Part shown: positions 23,448 through 31,932 of the stretch, piece by piece
Layout of the letters: the number at the start of each line of letters is the position of its first letter
Position numbering within the stretch: the stretch's first letter is position 1
IMG/VR virus record: IMGVR_UViG_3300044691_000347
Span: 1-64,000 of that record
Source of the DNA: a virus
DNA length: 64,000 nt
Direction: 5' to 3' (one strand)
Position numbers and translations under genes: made by a program
The notes under the pieces: generated by a model
What the model was told of the DNA's origin: nothing
What the model saw: only the letters and a program-made list of their open reading frames with translations
Database searches by the model: none

Positions 23448-23464
23448 TTGATTGGCTAGATCAA
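23448..23464 (-). promoter_or_regulatory. Inverted repeat at ribosome-binding site
   Basis: On the minus strand TTGAT, CTAGCC, ATCAA followed by GGAG of the 59-residue acidic gene. Second copy of the motif seen at 6328-6348. Confidence 0.45.
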
Positions 23465-23504
23465 GAATATCGGCGAAGTCAAACCGCGCGGTTCGAGACG
23501 GTTT

Positions 23505-23756
23505 TCAACCGGCAGCCTGCCGGAACCACGCCCAATACGGGGCATCAAACTTGCGCCAGTACAGAGCGTCGAGAGCGTAGCCGTGCCCCTCAATGGTCGG
23601 CGCGCAGCATTCAAACTCGCTGGCAGTGAGAGTCACCAAATCTTCGTCCGTCATCTCCGCAATCCAGCCCACATACCGGAGGCCGTCCATTCGACTCCCG
23701 GACCAAATGCCGTCGCCCACTGCGGGAAGAAAGGGTAGCGGTTTCGGGGCCGTCAT
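23505..23756 (-). CDS. Unknown protein (83 residues)
   Basis: Start taken at ATG 23756 (MTAPKPLPFLPAVGDGIWSG). Beta-rich first half, C-terminus rich in Tyr/Trp (YWRKFDAPYWAWFRQ). Codon choice in the region shared with the previous gene favours this frame. The start is uncertain because the upstream gene runs on for 146 bases inside it. Confidence 0.55.
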   Translation of the reverse strand: MTAPKPLPFLPAVGDGIWSGSRMDGLRYVGWIAEMTDEDLVTLTASEFECCAPTIEGHGYALDALYWRKFDAPYWAWFRQAAG

Positions 23757-23889
23757 CACCGCATACGACCATGCCGAACCATGCCTGATTGCCTTTGCCG
23801 TGAACGACAATGTCCCCGATATTGACGATCAGTTCGCCACGGTTGAACGCTTCTCTCACGGCCTCAGTGAAATGCAGTTCGCAAGTCAA
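23611..23889 (-). CDS. Unknown protein, C-terminus doubtful
   Basis: TTG 23889 (TTGA overlap with preceding stop, GGGAGG upstream). The first 45 residues (LHFTEAVREAFNRGELIVNI, then VVHGKGNQAWFGMVV) look genuine; the rest overlaps the 83-residue gene in another frame and has poor codon use. A sequencing or natural frameshift joining the two genes is possible. Confidence 0.45.
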   Translation of the reverse strand: MTCELHFTEAVREAFNRGELIVNIGDIVVHGKGNQAWFGMVVCGDDGPETATLSSRSGRRHLVRESNGRPPVCGLDCGDDGRRFGDSHCQRV

Positions 23890-24092
23890 CGCGCCCGCCT
23901 CCCTCCTGGGTTGAGCATGAATTCGTATGCCCGAATGTCGGCTAGGATGCCGCGCTGGACGGCATCCAATTCCCAATCGTCGCCAGCGGTTTTGAAACCA
24001 TCCAACGTCCAACCCAGTGCCTCTACATGGGCAGTCAGGCTAGCCAACTCATCGCGCACCAGCTCAAGAGTGAGCATGCGGACGGTGGTCAC
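23886..24092 (-). CDS. Helical protein (68 residues)
   Basis: GTG 24092 overlaps the preceding stop; ATG 24077 is an alternative. LELVRDELASLTAHVEALGW and IRAYEFMLN suggest two amphipathic helices. Unknown. Confidence 0.6.
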   Translation of the reverse strand: MTTVRMLTLELVRDELASLTAHVEALGWTLDGFKTAGDDWELDAVQRGILADIRAYEFMLNPGGRRAR

Positions 24093-24361
24093 GGCCGAAA
24101 GATGCTTTCGACGGCTGCAACAACCTGCTGCGGCAACTGCTGCACTTCCACACTCACGGCGGCTACTACTTGCGCGGGCAACTGCGGCAGGTCGCCGGCG
24201 AGCGGCGCCACAACGTCATCGACTGCTTTCGACACGGCCGCGACAACAGCTTGAGTGACTGCTTCAGCGAGCGCGGGTGTCTGGTCTGCGATCGTCTGCC
24301 CGATCTGTTCGGCGAGTGCTACCGCGATCAGGTCAGCGATGTTCGTAAGAATCTTGTTCAA
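24089..24361 (-). CDS. Alanine-rich helical protein (90 residues)
   Basis: TTG 24361 overlaps the preceding stop as TTGA and has GGAG ten bases upstream; GTG 24370 is less well spaced. Repeated VVAAVS and LPxQVVAAV segments give a heptad-like pattern. Possibly a coiled coil or membrane-associated helix. Confidence 0.6.
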   Translation of the reverse strand: MNKILTNIADLIAVALAEQIGQTIADQTPALAEAVTQAVVAAVSKAVDDVVAPLAGDLPQLPAQVVAAVSVEVQQLPQQVVAAVESIFRP

Positions 24362-24597
24362 TGGAGCCACACTCCTTCGTCGGTCTGGGCCGGATCAGGT
24401 TTCGGTGGCTGAGGTATTTCACCTTCAAGTTCAAACCGAATGCGAAACCACTCCCGGAAATATTCGGCAGGCCATGCAACGGATTGCCGCTCAAAATCGA
24501 AGCGTGGCTCTTGGCGCATCCCGCACCGGTACTGGATGCCCAGCCAAGTAACCTTGAAGCCATCTACGTCGTTGCCGTGGATCTCGAAGTGGGGCAT
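24358..24597 (-). CDS. Unknown protein (79 residues)
   Basis: ATG 24597 after TAGGAGTCGGG. MPHFEIHGNDVDGFKVTWLG then a charged C-terminus. Beta-rich start. Unknown. Confidence 0.65.
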   Translation of the reverse strand: MPHFEIHGNDVDGFKVTWLGIQYRCGMRQEPRFDFERQSVAWPAEYFREWFRIRFELEGEIPQPPKPDPAQTDEGVWLH

Positions 24598-24605
24598 CCC
24601 GACTC

Positions 24606-25025
24606 CTACCCGTACGAGCAGTTCAGGTGCCAGCCGAGACCATCAGCGGGCATGCTCAGTTCCAGCAGCTCGACGAACCGGGCGATAAGATCGTCCCAAC
24701 CAGGATCTACGGCGAGAGGATTGAGCTTGATCGAACCGTAGTCGTCGGCAGTCTGAACGGACGCCTTGACCTGCAACGCCCAAAACTCGTCGCCTTCATC
24801 GGAGCCATAGGTTACGAGCCCGACTGGATATGCTCTCAGAAATGCCCATCGCTCACTCCATGAGCCGCCCTCGAAGCCAAGGCACGCAGCCATCTTTTCT
24901 TCGCGGTCGTCGCTGTTATCTTCAGCTTCCTGCCACCAGTCCGGGGCGGTCGACTCGTAATCCGAGTCATACATCATGCCAAGGTCGTAGCCGTAATACA
25001 GGTCGGCGCTCGGGCTGCTACCCAT
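24606..25025 (-). CDS. Conserved-looking acidic protein (139 residues)
   Basis: ATG 25025 after GAGAAG. Starts MGSSPSADLYYGYDLGMMYD and contains WAFLRAYPVGLVTYGSDEGD. No known domain; the compact mixed alpha/beta pattern suggests a folded protein. Confidence 0.65.
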   Translation of the reverse strand: MGSSPSADLYYGYDLGMMYDSDYESTAPDWWQEAEDNSDDREEKMAACLGFEGGSWSERWAFLRAYPVGLVTYGSDEGDEFWALQVKASVQTADDYGSIKLNPLAVDPGWDDLIARFVELLELSMPADGLGWHLNCSYG

Positions 25026-25317
25026 TTAAACTTCTCCAATCGCAGCCGCATCCGGACTGTCTGATACTGATCGGCGGGTTCTTTTCACCCGCGCACGCTT
25101 CGATCATGTCGGCAGCCAGCTTGGCTGCTTCGTCGCGGTGTTCGTCCCGCCAGTCTTGAGCAGCTTTCAAATCCATTTCCGCGAGCTTCTGGGCTGCCAG
25201 CGGAGACAGCATGAGCCGTCCGTCCGCGGTCTGCACGAAAATCTGATCTTCCCGGATGATCTCGCGCAAGCTATCCAGTTTGGCGCGCATCGCCCCCGGA
25301 TCGAAACCCGGCCTCAC
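25018..25317 (-). CDS. Helical protein with CGCDW end (99 residues)
   Basis: GTG 25317 overlaps the membrane-protein stop. Long helices (LDSLREIIRED, AAQKLAEMDLKAAQDWRDEH). Ends SGCGCDWRSLNG. Unknown. Confidence 0.6.
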   Translation of the reverse strand: MRPGFDPGAMRAKLDSLREIIREDQIFVQTADGRLMLSPLAAQKLAEMDLKAAQDWRDEHRDEAAKLAADMIEACAGEKNPPISIRQSGCGCDWRSLNG

Positions 25318-25523
25318 TTCTTCGCCTTCGACTTCTCTTCAGCAAACTTGACTGCCCCGAGGGTGAGCAAAGAGAGTACGAGCACACCCAATTCAACCCA
25401 AAGCGGGATCAAGACGTACCACCAGGGCCAGCCGACGAGGCCCACGGTTTTCAATGTTACAAAGATCAGCAGAAGCACAGTCATGTAACCGGGGGTGCTG
25501 TGGGACGACTTCTTGTCACTCAT
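25314..25523 (-). CDS. Two-helix membrane protein, Fragile-X-F-like
   Basis: 69 residues: MTVLLLIFVTLKTVGLVGW and WWYVLIPLWVELGVLVLSLL. This short two-span layout with WWYVLxPLW resembles the transmembrane Fragile-X-F family found in phages. Role unknown. Confidence 0.65.
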   Translation of the reverse strand: MSDKKSSHSTPGYMTVLLLIFVTLKTVGLVGWPWWYVLIPLWVELGVLVLSLLTLGAVKFAEEKSKAKK

Positions 25524-25539
25524 CGGGTAATCGCCTCGC

Positions 25540-25860
25540 TTAAATCGTGTCGGCTACCGCTTTCACGGCATGCCAGCCTTCCGGCTCGGGATAGAGTTCC
25601 GGATGCAGTGCATAGTTGACCCAGTCGGCGCGAATACCCGCATTCGGGTTACGCTCCGATATTTGAACCACTGCACACACTGTCTGAACTGATTCTATTC
25701 GCGCACGCAAACCCGCATTCTCGGCTTGCAGACGGCGGCGAGACGCCCACAACACGCGGACCACCCGCGCGGCCTTCTGGCGCGCCCGATCGTGCCCGTA
25801 AATCACTGCACCATAAAGGCGCGCCTGATACGGGCTGATCTGATCGTCATTCACACCCAC
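25540..25860 (-). CDS. Helical protein (106 residues)
   Basis: GTG 25860 with GGAG six bases upstream; the frame runs to 26094 but overlaps the next gene there. Central coiled coil (RRRLQAENAGLRARIESVQT). Ends in LYPEPEGWHAVKAV. Unknown. Confidence 0.55.
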   Translation of the reverse strand: MGVNDDQISPYQARLYGAVIYGHDRARQKAARVVRVLWASRRRLQAENAGLRARIESVQTVCAVVQISERNPNAGIRADWVNYALHPELYPEPEGWHAVKAVADTI

Positions 25861-25906
25861 GGCAGACTCCAATACAGCGGCGGATGATTTCTGACCGGAC
25901 CCATCG

Positions 25907-26098
25907 TCATGACGGCTCTCCAGGGGATCCGTAGCCGTAAAGGCTGTCGGGGTGAAGTTGTCGCCATGCACGCCCAGCGATCCGGCGACGCGCCGAGAAC
26001 AGCGGGCGCACGTAGTCGTTCGCCTTGGCGTCATCACAGAGGGCATGCGATACGGCGTTGAAGAACTTCGCGAACTCGATGTATGCAGGGTCATTCAT
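25907..26098 (-). CDS. Unknown protein (63 residues)
   Basis: ATG 26098, ATGA overlap with the gene before it. [20 protein letters not shown] and basic middle. Unknown. Confidence 0.6.
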   Translation of the reverse strand: MNDPAYIEFAKFFNAVSHALCDDAKANDYVRPLFSARRRIAGRAWRQLHPDSLYGYGSPGEPS

Positions 26099-26481
26099 GC
26101 CGCCTCCCCCGTCAGCGAGTCCGCAGGCCGTTCATAGCCCAGGTGATGACCGCATTCGCAGGTGACGTCCAACAGGTCAGCGGACAACTCGTCCCTATAT
26201 CCACCGACCCGCTTATCCGCAACTGTGCGGACCGTCTCGAAGGCCACCACCGAGACGCCACGCGCAAACCGACGTTTCAGGTTGACGCTGAGACACTTTG
26301 GGCATTCCATGGTGTCTCGCGCGGCCGGATAGCTGGCTAGAATCTCACGGAATTGTGCCGCTGCTGTAGCCCTGGCTTTCCGATACTCCTCTGCCCAGCG
26401 CGCACGATCCTCACCAGTCGTGTAATACTCTGGTGCGGGATCGGCGTAGAAGTCATCCCGAGGGCGCCTAAAGATGCTCAT
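26095..26481 (-). CDS. Zinc-ribbon protein (128 residues)
   Basis: ATG 26481 overlaps the clamp gene stop. [13 protein letters not shown] and [12 protein letters not shown] form a zinc ribbon; ends [12 protein letters not shown], a tail also seen in the 112-residue zinc protein at 44796-45134 (ERPADSVSDYEADAA), so the two are probably paralogues. Confidence 0.65.
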   Translation of the reverse strand: MSIFRRPRDDFYADPAPEYYTTGEDRARWAEEYRKARATAAAQFREILASYPAARDTMECPKCLSVNLKRRFARGVSVVAFETVRTVADKRVGGYRDELSADLLDVTCECGHHLGYERPADSLTGEAA

Positions 26482-27629
26482 GACGGCAACCGGACGGGCA
26501 TCAACAGGTGCCGGTATGCGCTATCCAGAGGTGTGAACGCGCCACTCTCCGTGACGCCGACATCGTCGATGGCCGCCGTGAGCACGCCCGGACGGCTCGG
26601 TGTCGTGAACGCGAAGGCGACACGATCCGCATGCAATGCGCCGAGTGCATCCGCTAGAAAACCGGGGTTGAACGCGATCGTCAACGGCGCCCCTTGGAAG
26701 TCGGCGTCAACTGCTTCTTCGGCGCGCCCATTGTCCTCGCCACCCGCAGCCAACAGCACCGTGCCATCGGCGAACGCCAGGCGGACTTGCGCGCCCCGCT
26801 CCGAGACCAGAGCGACACGTTTGATGGCGCCCACCAGATCCGCGACCACGACGGTTGCGACCGCCGTATGGTCCTTCGGGAACAGCTGCCGGAACTTCGG
26901 GAACTCGGCATCCAGGAGACGGGTTGTGGTGCGGCGGCCTGCGTTGACGATGCCCAACAGGCCCTTATCGCCGATGGACAATCCGACTGGCGCCGAATCC
27001 TCCAAGACCTTGACGGCTTCCATGAGGGTCTTCGCCGGCACAAGCATTGCCGCCTTCATGTCGGCGTCAACGGGCTGCCATTCGATATGGCGGACTGCGA
27101 GCCGAAACCGGTCGGTGGCGGCGAGCGTGATTCCGTTGCCGTCGATTTCCATACGGATCCCGGTGAGCATGGGGAGTGTGTCGTCATGCCCGGATGCGGT
27201 AGCGACTTGCATGACCGCCTGGGCGAACGTGTGGGCGTCGACTGTCCCAGTCTGGTCGGGCATGTCCGGCAGTTCCGGATAGTCCTCTACAGGGAGCGTG
27301 GGGAGGGCAAATTTCGCTGTCCCGCAAGCAATCTGCATGCGTTCGCTGTCGACGCTCACATCGACAGGCTTGTTGGGAAGGGCTTTCGCGATACCCGCGA
27401 GCAGTCGCCCCGACACTAGGATTCGCCCAACCGTGTCGATCTCGGCTGCCACCCGCATTTGTGTCGACACCTCATAGTCGAAGCCGGACACAGTCAACCC
27501 GTTGTCGTCGGCGACGATCAGAACACCCGCGAGCACGGGTACAGGCGGTCGAGCTGGAAGGCTGCGCGCCACCCAGTTGACGGCGTCCGCGAAATCATCC
27601 CGTGCGATACGAAACTTGATGCCAGTCAT
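26478..27629 (-). CDS. dnaN: DNA polymerase III beta sliding clamp
   Basis: 383 residues, full length for a bacterial clamp. Start at ATG 27629 after GGAG. Three repeated clamp domains are visible; recognisable parts are [52 protein letters not shown] and the end [12 protein letters not shown], matching the usual C-terminal MPVR/MPMR. A phage-encoded clamp could load phage or host polymerase or bind repair enzymes. Rare but known in large actinophages. Confidence 0.9.
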   Translation of the reverse strand: MTGIKFRIARDDFADAVNWVARSLPARPPVPVLAGVLIVADDNGLTVSGFDYEVSTQMRVAAEIDTVGRILVSGRLLAGIAKALPNKPVDVSVDSERMQIACGTAKFALPTLPVEDYPELPDMPDQTGTVDAHTFAQAVMQVATASGHDDTLPMLTGIRMEIDGNGITLAATDRFRLAVRHIEWQPVDADMKAAMLVPAKTLMEAVKVLEDSAPVGLSIGDKGLLGIVNAGRRTTTRLLDAEFPKFRQLFPKDHTAVATVVVADLVGAIKRVALVSERGAQVRLAFADGTVLLAAGGEDNGRAEEAVDADFQGAPLTIAFNPGFLADALGALHADRVAFAFTTPSRPGVLTAAIDDVGVTESGAFTPLDSAYRHLLMPVRLPS

Positions 27630-27862
27630 CGTGTTTTCTCCGTTACTTTCCATGCGGTGATGTGGTGCCAGCGTTCTTGTACAGCGACCTGATAGCCCGC
27701 TTCGGTGAGTTGTCGCCGCTCAGACCAGACATGCGACGAGTCCGTGAACCGGAAAAACTCTTCACCGGTTGCAGGATCTCGGTAGACGATCCGGAATTCG
27801 GGGCGTTGGGTCTCCATTTCGCCGGCGGGTGGGATCCAGGGCTCAAGGTTGTCAGGCGGCAT
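27626..27862 (-). CDS. Unknown protein (78 residues)
   Basis: ATG 27862 after GGAGGCAACCC. Beta-rich ([34 protein letters not shown]). Coupled to the clamp gene. Unknown. Confidence 0.6.
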   Translation of the reverse strand: MPPDNLEPWIPPAGEMETQRPEFRIVYRDPATGEEFFRFTDSSHVWSERRQLTEAGYQVAVQERWHHITAWKVTEKTR

Positions 27863-28412
27863 GGGTTGCCTCCGGGAGTGAAAGTTTGTCCAGTGCAGCA
27901 AGATTCGCCACAGGCATAGGATCATCAATGGGTTCTCCGATGAGACGACATCCGATTGCCGCGAGGGTGAGCGCGTCAGCCTCGTCGTTGCCGTTGATGT
28001 CGAGATCCGGGTATCGGCGCACGACTGCGGCAAGAACAGCGTCCTTGCCTGCGTTGCCTTTCCCTGCCGCATACTTCGCGCGCACGGTCGGAGGGACCGG
28101 GATGACGGTTCGGGTCGTACCTGCGAGGAGGTCATACGCTATCCACCACAGGCCGGATCGGTCGTGCTGGTGTCCGGTCGTGGATGCGTAGGAGGGCGCT
28201 TCGAGAACCACCAGGGCGCATTCCGGGATGACAGGCAAGATGTTCAGGGCGAGCGTGGTGATGCGCTTGTGCCGCTGCTGCCAGGTCGCGTCAGTCTTGC
28301 CCGCGGATTTGATGGTGGCTGTCCACACGTTCGGGTCGCCAGGTTTTGTGATCGCGATCCCGGTTGAGGTGAGCGACAAATCAAGGCCGACAACGGTTTC
28401 GAAAGCGATCAC
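27852..28412 (-). CDS. RuvC-like Holliday junction resolvase
   Basis: 186 residues. VGLDLSLTSTGIAI gives the first Asp, LVVLEAPSYAS the Glu, and NGNDEADALTLA the last acids of the RNase H-like fold. Phage RuvC-like enzymes resolve branched DNA before packaging. Start at GTG 28412 (GTGA overlap); ATG 28427 is possible. Confidence 0.8.
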   Translation of the reverse strand: MIAFETVVGLDLSLTSTGIAITKPGDPNVWTATIKSAGKTDATWQQRHKRITTLALNILPVIPECALVVLEAPSYASTTGHQHDRSGLWWIAYDLLAGTTRTVIPVPPTVRAKYAAGKGNAGKDAVLAAVVRRYPDLDINGNDEADALTLAAIGCRLIGEPIDDPMPVANLAALDKLSLPEATHAA

Positions 28413-28669
28413 AGCGGCGTCACCCATTCGGCAGACTCGAAGGTCGAAAAGAATCGCATACAGTGGCTACATTTGCGGCCGCCATGGTTAACCCAGATAG
28501 ATCTGTCGTAGGCGACGCATCCGGCACACGCGAACTTGGCTTTGCATCCGTGTATATTGACCCAGAACTGAGCGGCTGGCGGAACATTCTTATGCAGCGT
28601 TCCTTCGCAGGCGGGCGTGTGGTCCAAGTGTTCGATACTGTCGACCTGCTCAATGGTTTGAGTGCTCAT
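28409..28669 (-). CDS. Multi-Cys zinc protein (86 residues)
   Basis: ATG 28669 (ATGA overlap). CKAKFACAGCVAYDRS and RKCSHCMRFFSTF make two CxxC pairs. The spacing suggests one zinc ribbon. Unknown function. Confidence 0.65.
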   Translation of the reverse strand: MSTQTIEQVDSIEHLDHTPACEGTLHKNVPPAAQFWVNIHGCKAKFACAGCVAYDRSIWVNHGGRKCSHCMRFFSTFESAEWVTPL

Positions 28670-28992
28670 GCTGCCCGCTCTTGATAGATAGGTGACTTGG
28701 TTGTGTGCCAGTGTTGTCCGGATGGGCATTCGTAGACACGTGACGGGCGCGGCCCGGGTGCCGTATACCGCAAGAACTTGTTGATCGCGTTGCGGGCTTC
28801 GAACTCGCTGCCGTACGCGGTTTTCTTCGGTGTCGGGCAGGCAGGTCGGCTCGCGTTGATCACATGCTGGTAGATGGCGACGAGGACATTGGCCTGGTTG
28901 CTTTTCGATTCGGGGTGCCCGCACAAGCAATGCGCAACCCAAGAGCCACGCCCAACATGTCGGACTTCGGTGATGCGATGAACGTCGGTCAT
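28666..28992 (-). CDS. Cys/His protein (108 residues)
   Basis: ATG 28992 (ATGA overlap). HCLCGHPESKSNQANVL and YECPSGQHWHTT suggest metal binding at both ends around helices. Unknown. Confidence 0.6.
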   Translation of the reverse strand: MTDVHRITEVRHVGRGSWVAHCLCGHPESKSNQANVLVAIYQHVINASRPACPTPKKTAYGSEFEARNAINKFLRYTAPGPRPSRVYECPSGQHWHTTKSPIYQERAA

Positions 28993-29318
28993 CTGGTCGG
29001 CACCTCCCGCAGCGTGCCATCCTTGCAACGCCATTTCGTACGCCAGCCGACGATCAGACGGGCCTCCGCGATCGTTCTGGGCCAGTAATCAGCGATAAAC
29101 TCTGGGGAGATTCCCTCGTCCAGTTGGGCGGAATAATCGAAGTGGACCATTCGACACATAGCATCACAATGAACGCACTGTTTCCAGGTGTAGATGTGCC
29201 CGTCGTAGATGTTGCGCTGATACTCGTACATCTCGCCGGGGTCGATCGTCCTGGAGCACAGCGAGCATGTGTGCGGCTTGCGTGCCTTGCGTTTCCCTGA
29301 GTCCAGTGACTCAATCAT
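28989..29318 (-). CDS. Zinc-finger protein (109 residues)
   Basis: ATG 29318. HTCSLCSRTIDPGEMYEYQR and KQCVHCDAMC form a treble-clef-like metal site of a type recurrent in phages. C-terminus charged. Unknown function. Confidence 0.7.
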   Translation of the reverse strand: MIESLDSGKRKARKPHTCSLCSRTIDPGEMYEYQRNIYDGHIYTWKQCVHCDAMCRMVHFDYSAQLDEGISPEFIADYWPRTIAEARLIVGWRTKWRCKDGTLREVPTR

Positions 29319-29526
29319 TCGGCATCGCCTTCAGTTCGCCTTTGCCGTGGTGGAAGACGCGGAGGGAGCGGCCCGTTGGGGACACGTAAATGTCCACCTC
29401 CTGCCCGGTATCAGTTTTCACACCGATGCAAACCTGGCCGTCTCGCTCCGTCAGGCGAGTGACTTCCGCTGCGCCCCATTTAAATCCGTAGACGGTACGC
29501 TCAAAATGGGCTTTACGGGTTCCCAT
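29311..29526 (-). CDS. Beta-rich protein (71 residues)
   Basis: ATG 29526 after GGAAGG. EVTRLTERDGQVCIGVKTD then SLRVFHHGKGELK. Overlaps both neighbours. Unknown. Confidence 0.6.
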   Translation of the reverse strand: MGTRKAHFERTVYGFKWGAAEVTRLTERDGQVCIGVKTDTGQEVDIYVSPTGRSLRVFHHGKGELKAMPND

Positions 29527-29722
29527 TGCGCACCTTCCGCACCCGCACTTCGCCGACGACGAGTTCTGTTGAGGTGCGGAATGCGCCCGGATTGAGGATG
29601 ATCAGATCGCGGGCGTGACCGACGGCTTCTCCTATACTGGCGTCGTCATGCAGACGCGTCGACGCCAACTGAAGCGAGTCACCGTTTTTCACGAGCACGA
29701 CCAAGCCGACACGGTCACTCAT
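29513..29722 (-). CDS. Unknown protein (69 residues)
   Basis: ATG 29722. VGLVVLVKNGDSLQLASTRL and LVVGEVRVRKVRNGN. Mixed alpha/beta, unknown. Confidence 0.6.
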   Translation of the reverse strand: MSDRVGLVVLVKNGDSLQLASTRLHDDASIGEAVGHARDLIILNPGAFRTSTELVVGEVRVRKVRNGNP

Positions 29723-29888
29723 TCTCAGCCAACTCCTCTGCGGCATCCTTGATAGCCCTCTCCAAAATGTCGTAATGCATTTCTCGGGAGCACAAAGCGC
29801 CGTAATCGCCGGGATGCAAATCATCATATTGTCTAGAGGCTGCAAGGTAGAGTGCAGCCGATATGACGTGCTCGACCTTGTCACGCAT
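29715..29888 (-). CDS. Helical protein (57 residues)
   Basis: ATG 29888, stop at 29715, overlapping both neighbours. MRDKVEHVISAALYLAASRQ and a final coiled helix ILERAIKDAAEELAENE. Unknown. Confidence 0.6.
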   Translation of the reverse strand: MRDKVEHVISAALYLAASRQYDDLHPGDYGALCSREMHYDILERAIKDAAEELAENE

Positions 29889-30327
29889 CTTTGCCCTCCA
29901 GCATCGCGCGCACTTCGCCGGCGAGGTCGTATCCGCTCCACTCGTCCCACTTGTCGATCAGCTTCAACGCTTTCGCGATCCGTTCCCGGTCCCGCTGCTG
30001 CCTGGCGGCGATAGCGACATAGTTCGTCTCGGTCTCGATCCGCAGGTCGGACAATTCCATATGCGCCTCATCGCGTTCACGCTCGACGGCCTCCAGCCCA
30101 TCCAGCAGGGCGGGGAGGTTGTTGCGCGCCCACACGATGAGGTCGGTGTTCGCGTCGCTAAGAGCGGTGTCGTCGATGTCGCAGGTTTCAGCTACCCAGA
30201 CCCGCAATCCGGTGCGCTCGTCGTATGCGTTAGCCCGGTAGATCTCGGTAGAGTCGCCCTCCCAAGGTCCGGGCGTAGCGGCAGCCACCTTCTGGCGCCC
30301 TTCAGCGATCAGGTCACGGTCAGGCAT
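29881..30327 (-). CDS. Conserved phage protein with coiled coil
   Basis: 148 residues from ATG 30327. N-terminal part with AAATPGPWEGDSTEIYRAN is a motif frequent in actinophage proteins; residues 65-115 form a coiled coil. Unknown role. Confidence 0.7.
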   Translation of the reverse strand: MPDRDLIAEGRQKVAAATPGPWEGDSTEIYRANAYDERTGLRVWVAETCDIDDTALSDANTDLIVWARNNLPALLDGLEAVERERDEAHMELSDLRIETETNYVAIAARQQRDRERIAKALKLIDKWDEWSGYDLAGEVRAMLEGKDA

Positions 30328-30577
30328 TGCACCACTCCAAGAACTCGTTGTAGACGCTGTCATTGATGCCGTAGTTGCACTTGAGCCAGACGTCATACCG
30401 GACCTGTTGAGTCGACTCCGCTTCCAGTTCGGCGATGCGGGCGCGGGCGGCAATCAGCTCAAGAGCCATCGGCTTAGACCAGGTGCCAGGATTGTCAGCG
30501 ACACCGCGCAGCAGGTCATCAGGCAGCGGGTTCGGGTATTCGTCAGCCCAGTGACCGCGAATCTCGTTGTCAGACAT
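30320..30577 (-). CDS. Helical protein (85 residues)
   Basis: ATG 30577, overlapping the preceding stop. LELIAARARIAELEAESTQQ is a short coiled coil. Unknown. Confidence 0.6.
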   Translation of the reverse strand: MSDNEIRGHWADEYPNPLPDDLLRGVADNPGTWSKPMALELIAARARIAELEAESTQQVRYDVWLKCNYGINDSVYNEFLEWCNA

Positions 30578-30887
30578 CCTTCACCCACTTCGTGACCGTG
30601 ATGATCTCCTCGACGGGGCGCACAAGCGTCAGTTCGACGGCATGCTGCCCACCACCAAGTTCTGCCGGTCCGTAAGACTCCTGGCTCTCGGTCGAGCCGA
30701 CCTGGTGTTCCCACCGATAGTGTTGACCGCTGGGACCTCGGGTGATCTGGTGCCAGATCGTGTACCAGCGCTCGGTTTCTCCACGGATTTCCGCGACGGT
30801 TTCAAATCCTTCGCAGGTGTCACCCACCTCGATCAGAGCGTCGTAATCCTCAGCAAGAATGGCTGTCAGATCATCAATTTCGTTCAT
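30570..30887 (-). CDS. Unknown protein (105 residues)
   Basis: ATG 30887. DDYDALIEVGDTC-like acidic start, then RWYTIWHQITRGPSGQHYRW and LTLVRPVEEIITV; beta-rich. Unknown. Confidence 0.6.
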   Translation of the reverse strand: MNEIDDLTAILAEDYDALIEVGDTCEGFETVAEIRGETERWYTIWHQITRGPSGQHYRWEHQVGSTESQESYGPAELGGGQHAVELTLVRPVEEIITVTKWVKDV

Positions 30888-31048
30888 CGGCTAGGCCTCC
30901 ATTTCAGTGTGATGCAGCCGATACCACTGCGGCGTACATGTCGCATAACCTTGATGGCTGCCCACAACGAGTTACCCTCATACTGCGTAAAGTCCTGGTA
31001 CCCGTTGCCCTGATTAGCCCAGGCGAGCACTTCCCATTCAAAGCCCAT
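30884..31048 (-). CDS. Small protein (54 residues)
   Basis: ATG 31048 (TGATG overlap) to TGA 30884. MGFEWEVLAWANQGNGYQDF then basic helices. Unknown. Confidence 0.6.
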   Translation of the reverse strand: MGFEWEVLAWANQGNGYQDFTQYEGNSLWAAIKVMRHVRRSGIGCITLKWRPSR

Positions 31049-31326
31049 CAGCGGCGCACTTCGACGATGACAGCCCCATGACGCTCGATCGCTTCAATCA
31101 GATCCCCGCACGCCGCCTGCAAATCGGCATCATCTGTGGCGATCCGGACGCCGTGCAGAAACGGAACGATCTCCAGGCCCAGCCGATGACCGGTCTGGAG
31201 ATATCCGTCATCAAAATAGGTGTCTTGACTCTTGAAATAGGCTTCGAGGGTGTACGCCAGATCGAGATCCAGCCCGGAGCCTTCTGGAGGCGAAACGTCG
31301 GGGGTGTACGAGAATGTGCGGCTCAC
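31048..31326 (-). CDS. Unknown protein (92 residues)
   Basis: GTG 31326 overlapping the preceding stop. SYTPDVSPPEGSGLDLDLAY, ending AIERHGAVIVEVRR. Mixed alpha/beta. Confidence 0.6.
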   Translation of the reverse strand: MSRTFSYTPDVSPPEGSGLDLDLAYTLEAYFKSQDTYFDDGYLQTGHRLGLEIVPFLHGVRIATDDADLQAACGDLIEAIERHGAVIVEVRR

Positions 31327-31481
31327 CGGTTGTTCCTCCGTGACTGGCGCGCCACCTTGTTGCGGGCGCGGCGTCGAGCTTTCACATGCTCGGGAACGGT
31401 GCCCTCATACATGCGCATCCCCTGAAGCCTTTTGAGGATGCCTTGCGCCCAGGACGTTTCGTACGGGTTCGTCTCGCTCAT
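31323..31481 (-). CDS. Basic protein (52 residues)
   Basis: ATG 31481 to TGA 31323, both ends coupled. GTVPEHVKARRRARNKVARQ: strongly basic, probably nucleic-acid binding. Confidence 0.6.
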   Translation of the reverse strand: MSETNPYETSWAQGILKRLQGMRMYEGTVPEHVKARRRARNKVARQSRRNNR

Positions 31482-31822
31482 GCTGCTACGTCCTCGATAG
31501 GGATCAATGTCAATGCTGTCGGGTCGGCTCGTTTTACAGCGTCGTCACCAAAAATTTTGCCGCCCCAAATCCCCGACACCGGAAACCCGTACTGGTTGAT
31601 CAGCGACTTTCGTAGCGCCAGACATGCCTCCCGCGCGTCACAATTCCCGCACTGCCGCTGCGCCCTCAAACGCCGTTGATGTGCAGCCATCGTCGATTCA
31701 CCATCCACATGGTGATCCCACTGCGACGCGCCACGATGCGCTGTCCGCCACTCCTGCGAGAGCTTCGAAGCACACGGCGCATCCCGGTATGGGTTGTCAT
31801 CCCCGAACCGCCATCCACTCAC
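31478..31822 (-). CDS. WhiB-like iron-sulfur regulator
   Basis: 114 residues from GTG 31822 (GTGA overlap). Cysteines at DAPCASK, QRQCGNC and DAREACLAL give the C, CxxC, C pattern that holds a 4Fe-4S cluster, followed by the GIWGG turn and a basic-acidic C-terminus. WhiB proteins bind sigma factor A and alter promoter choice; phage versions can block host WhiB function. It is the second gene behind the operator at 31970. Confidence 0.85.
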   Translation of the reverse strand: MSGWRFGDDNPYRDAPCASKLSQEWRTAHRGASQWDHHVDGESTMAAHQRRLRAQRQCGNCDAREACLALRKSLINQYGFPVSGIWGGKIFGDDAVKRADPTALTLIPIEDVAA

Positions 31823-31932
31823 GCACACACCGCCGCAACGATCGGGGCAACCAGTACACCGACGATGACGATCAACACGCCCGCGATCACGCCCAGTATC
31901 CGCAACACAGCCTGTTTGACCTGTGCTTTCAC
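31819..31932 (-). CDS. Membrane micropeptide (37 residues)
   Basis: GTG 31932 after GGAGGTGTGTA. Product MKAQVKQAVLRILGVIAGVL plus a second hydrophobic half: one long membrane helix. First gene of the operon that includes the WhiB-like regulator. Confidence 0.65.
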   Translation of the reverse strand: MKAQVKQAVLRILGVIAGVLIVIVGVLVAPIVAAVCA

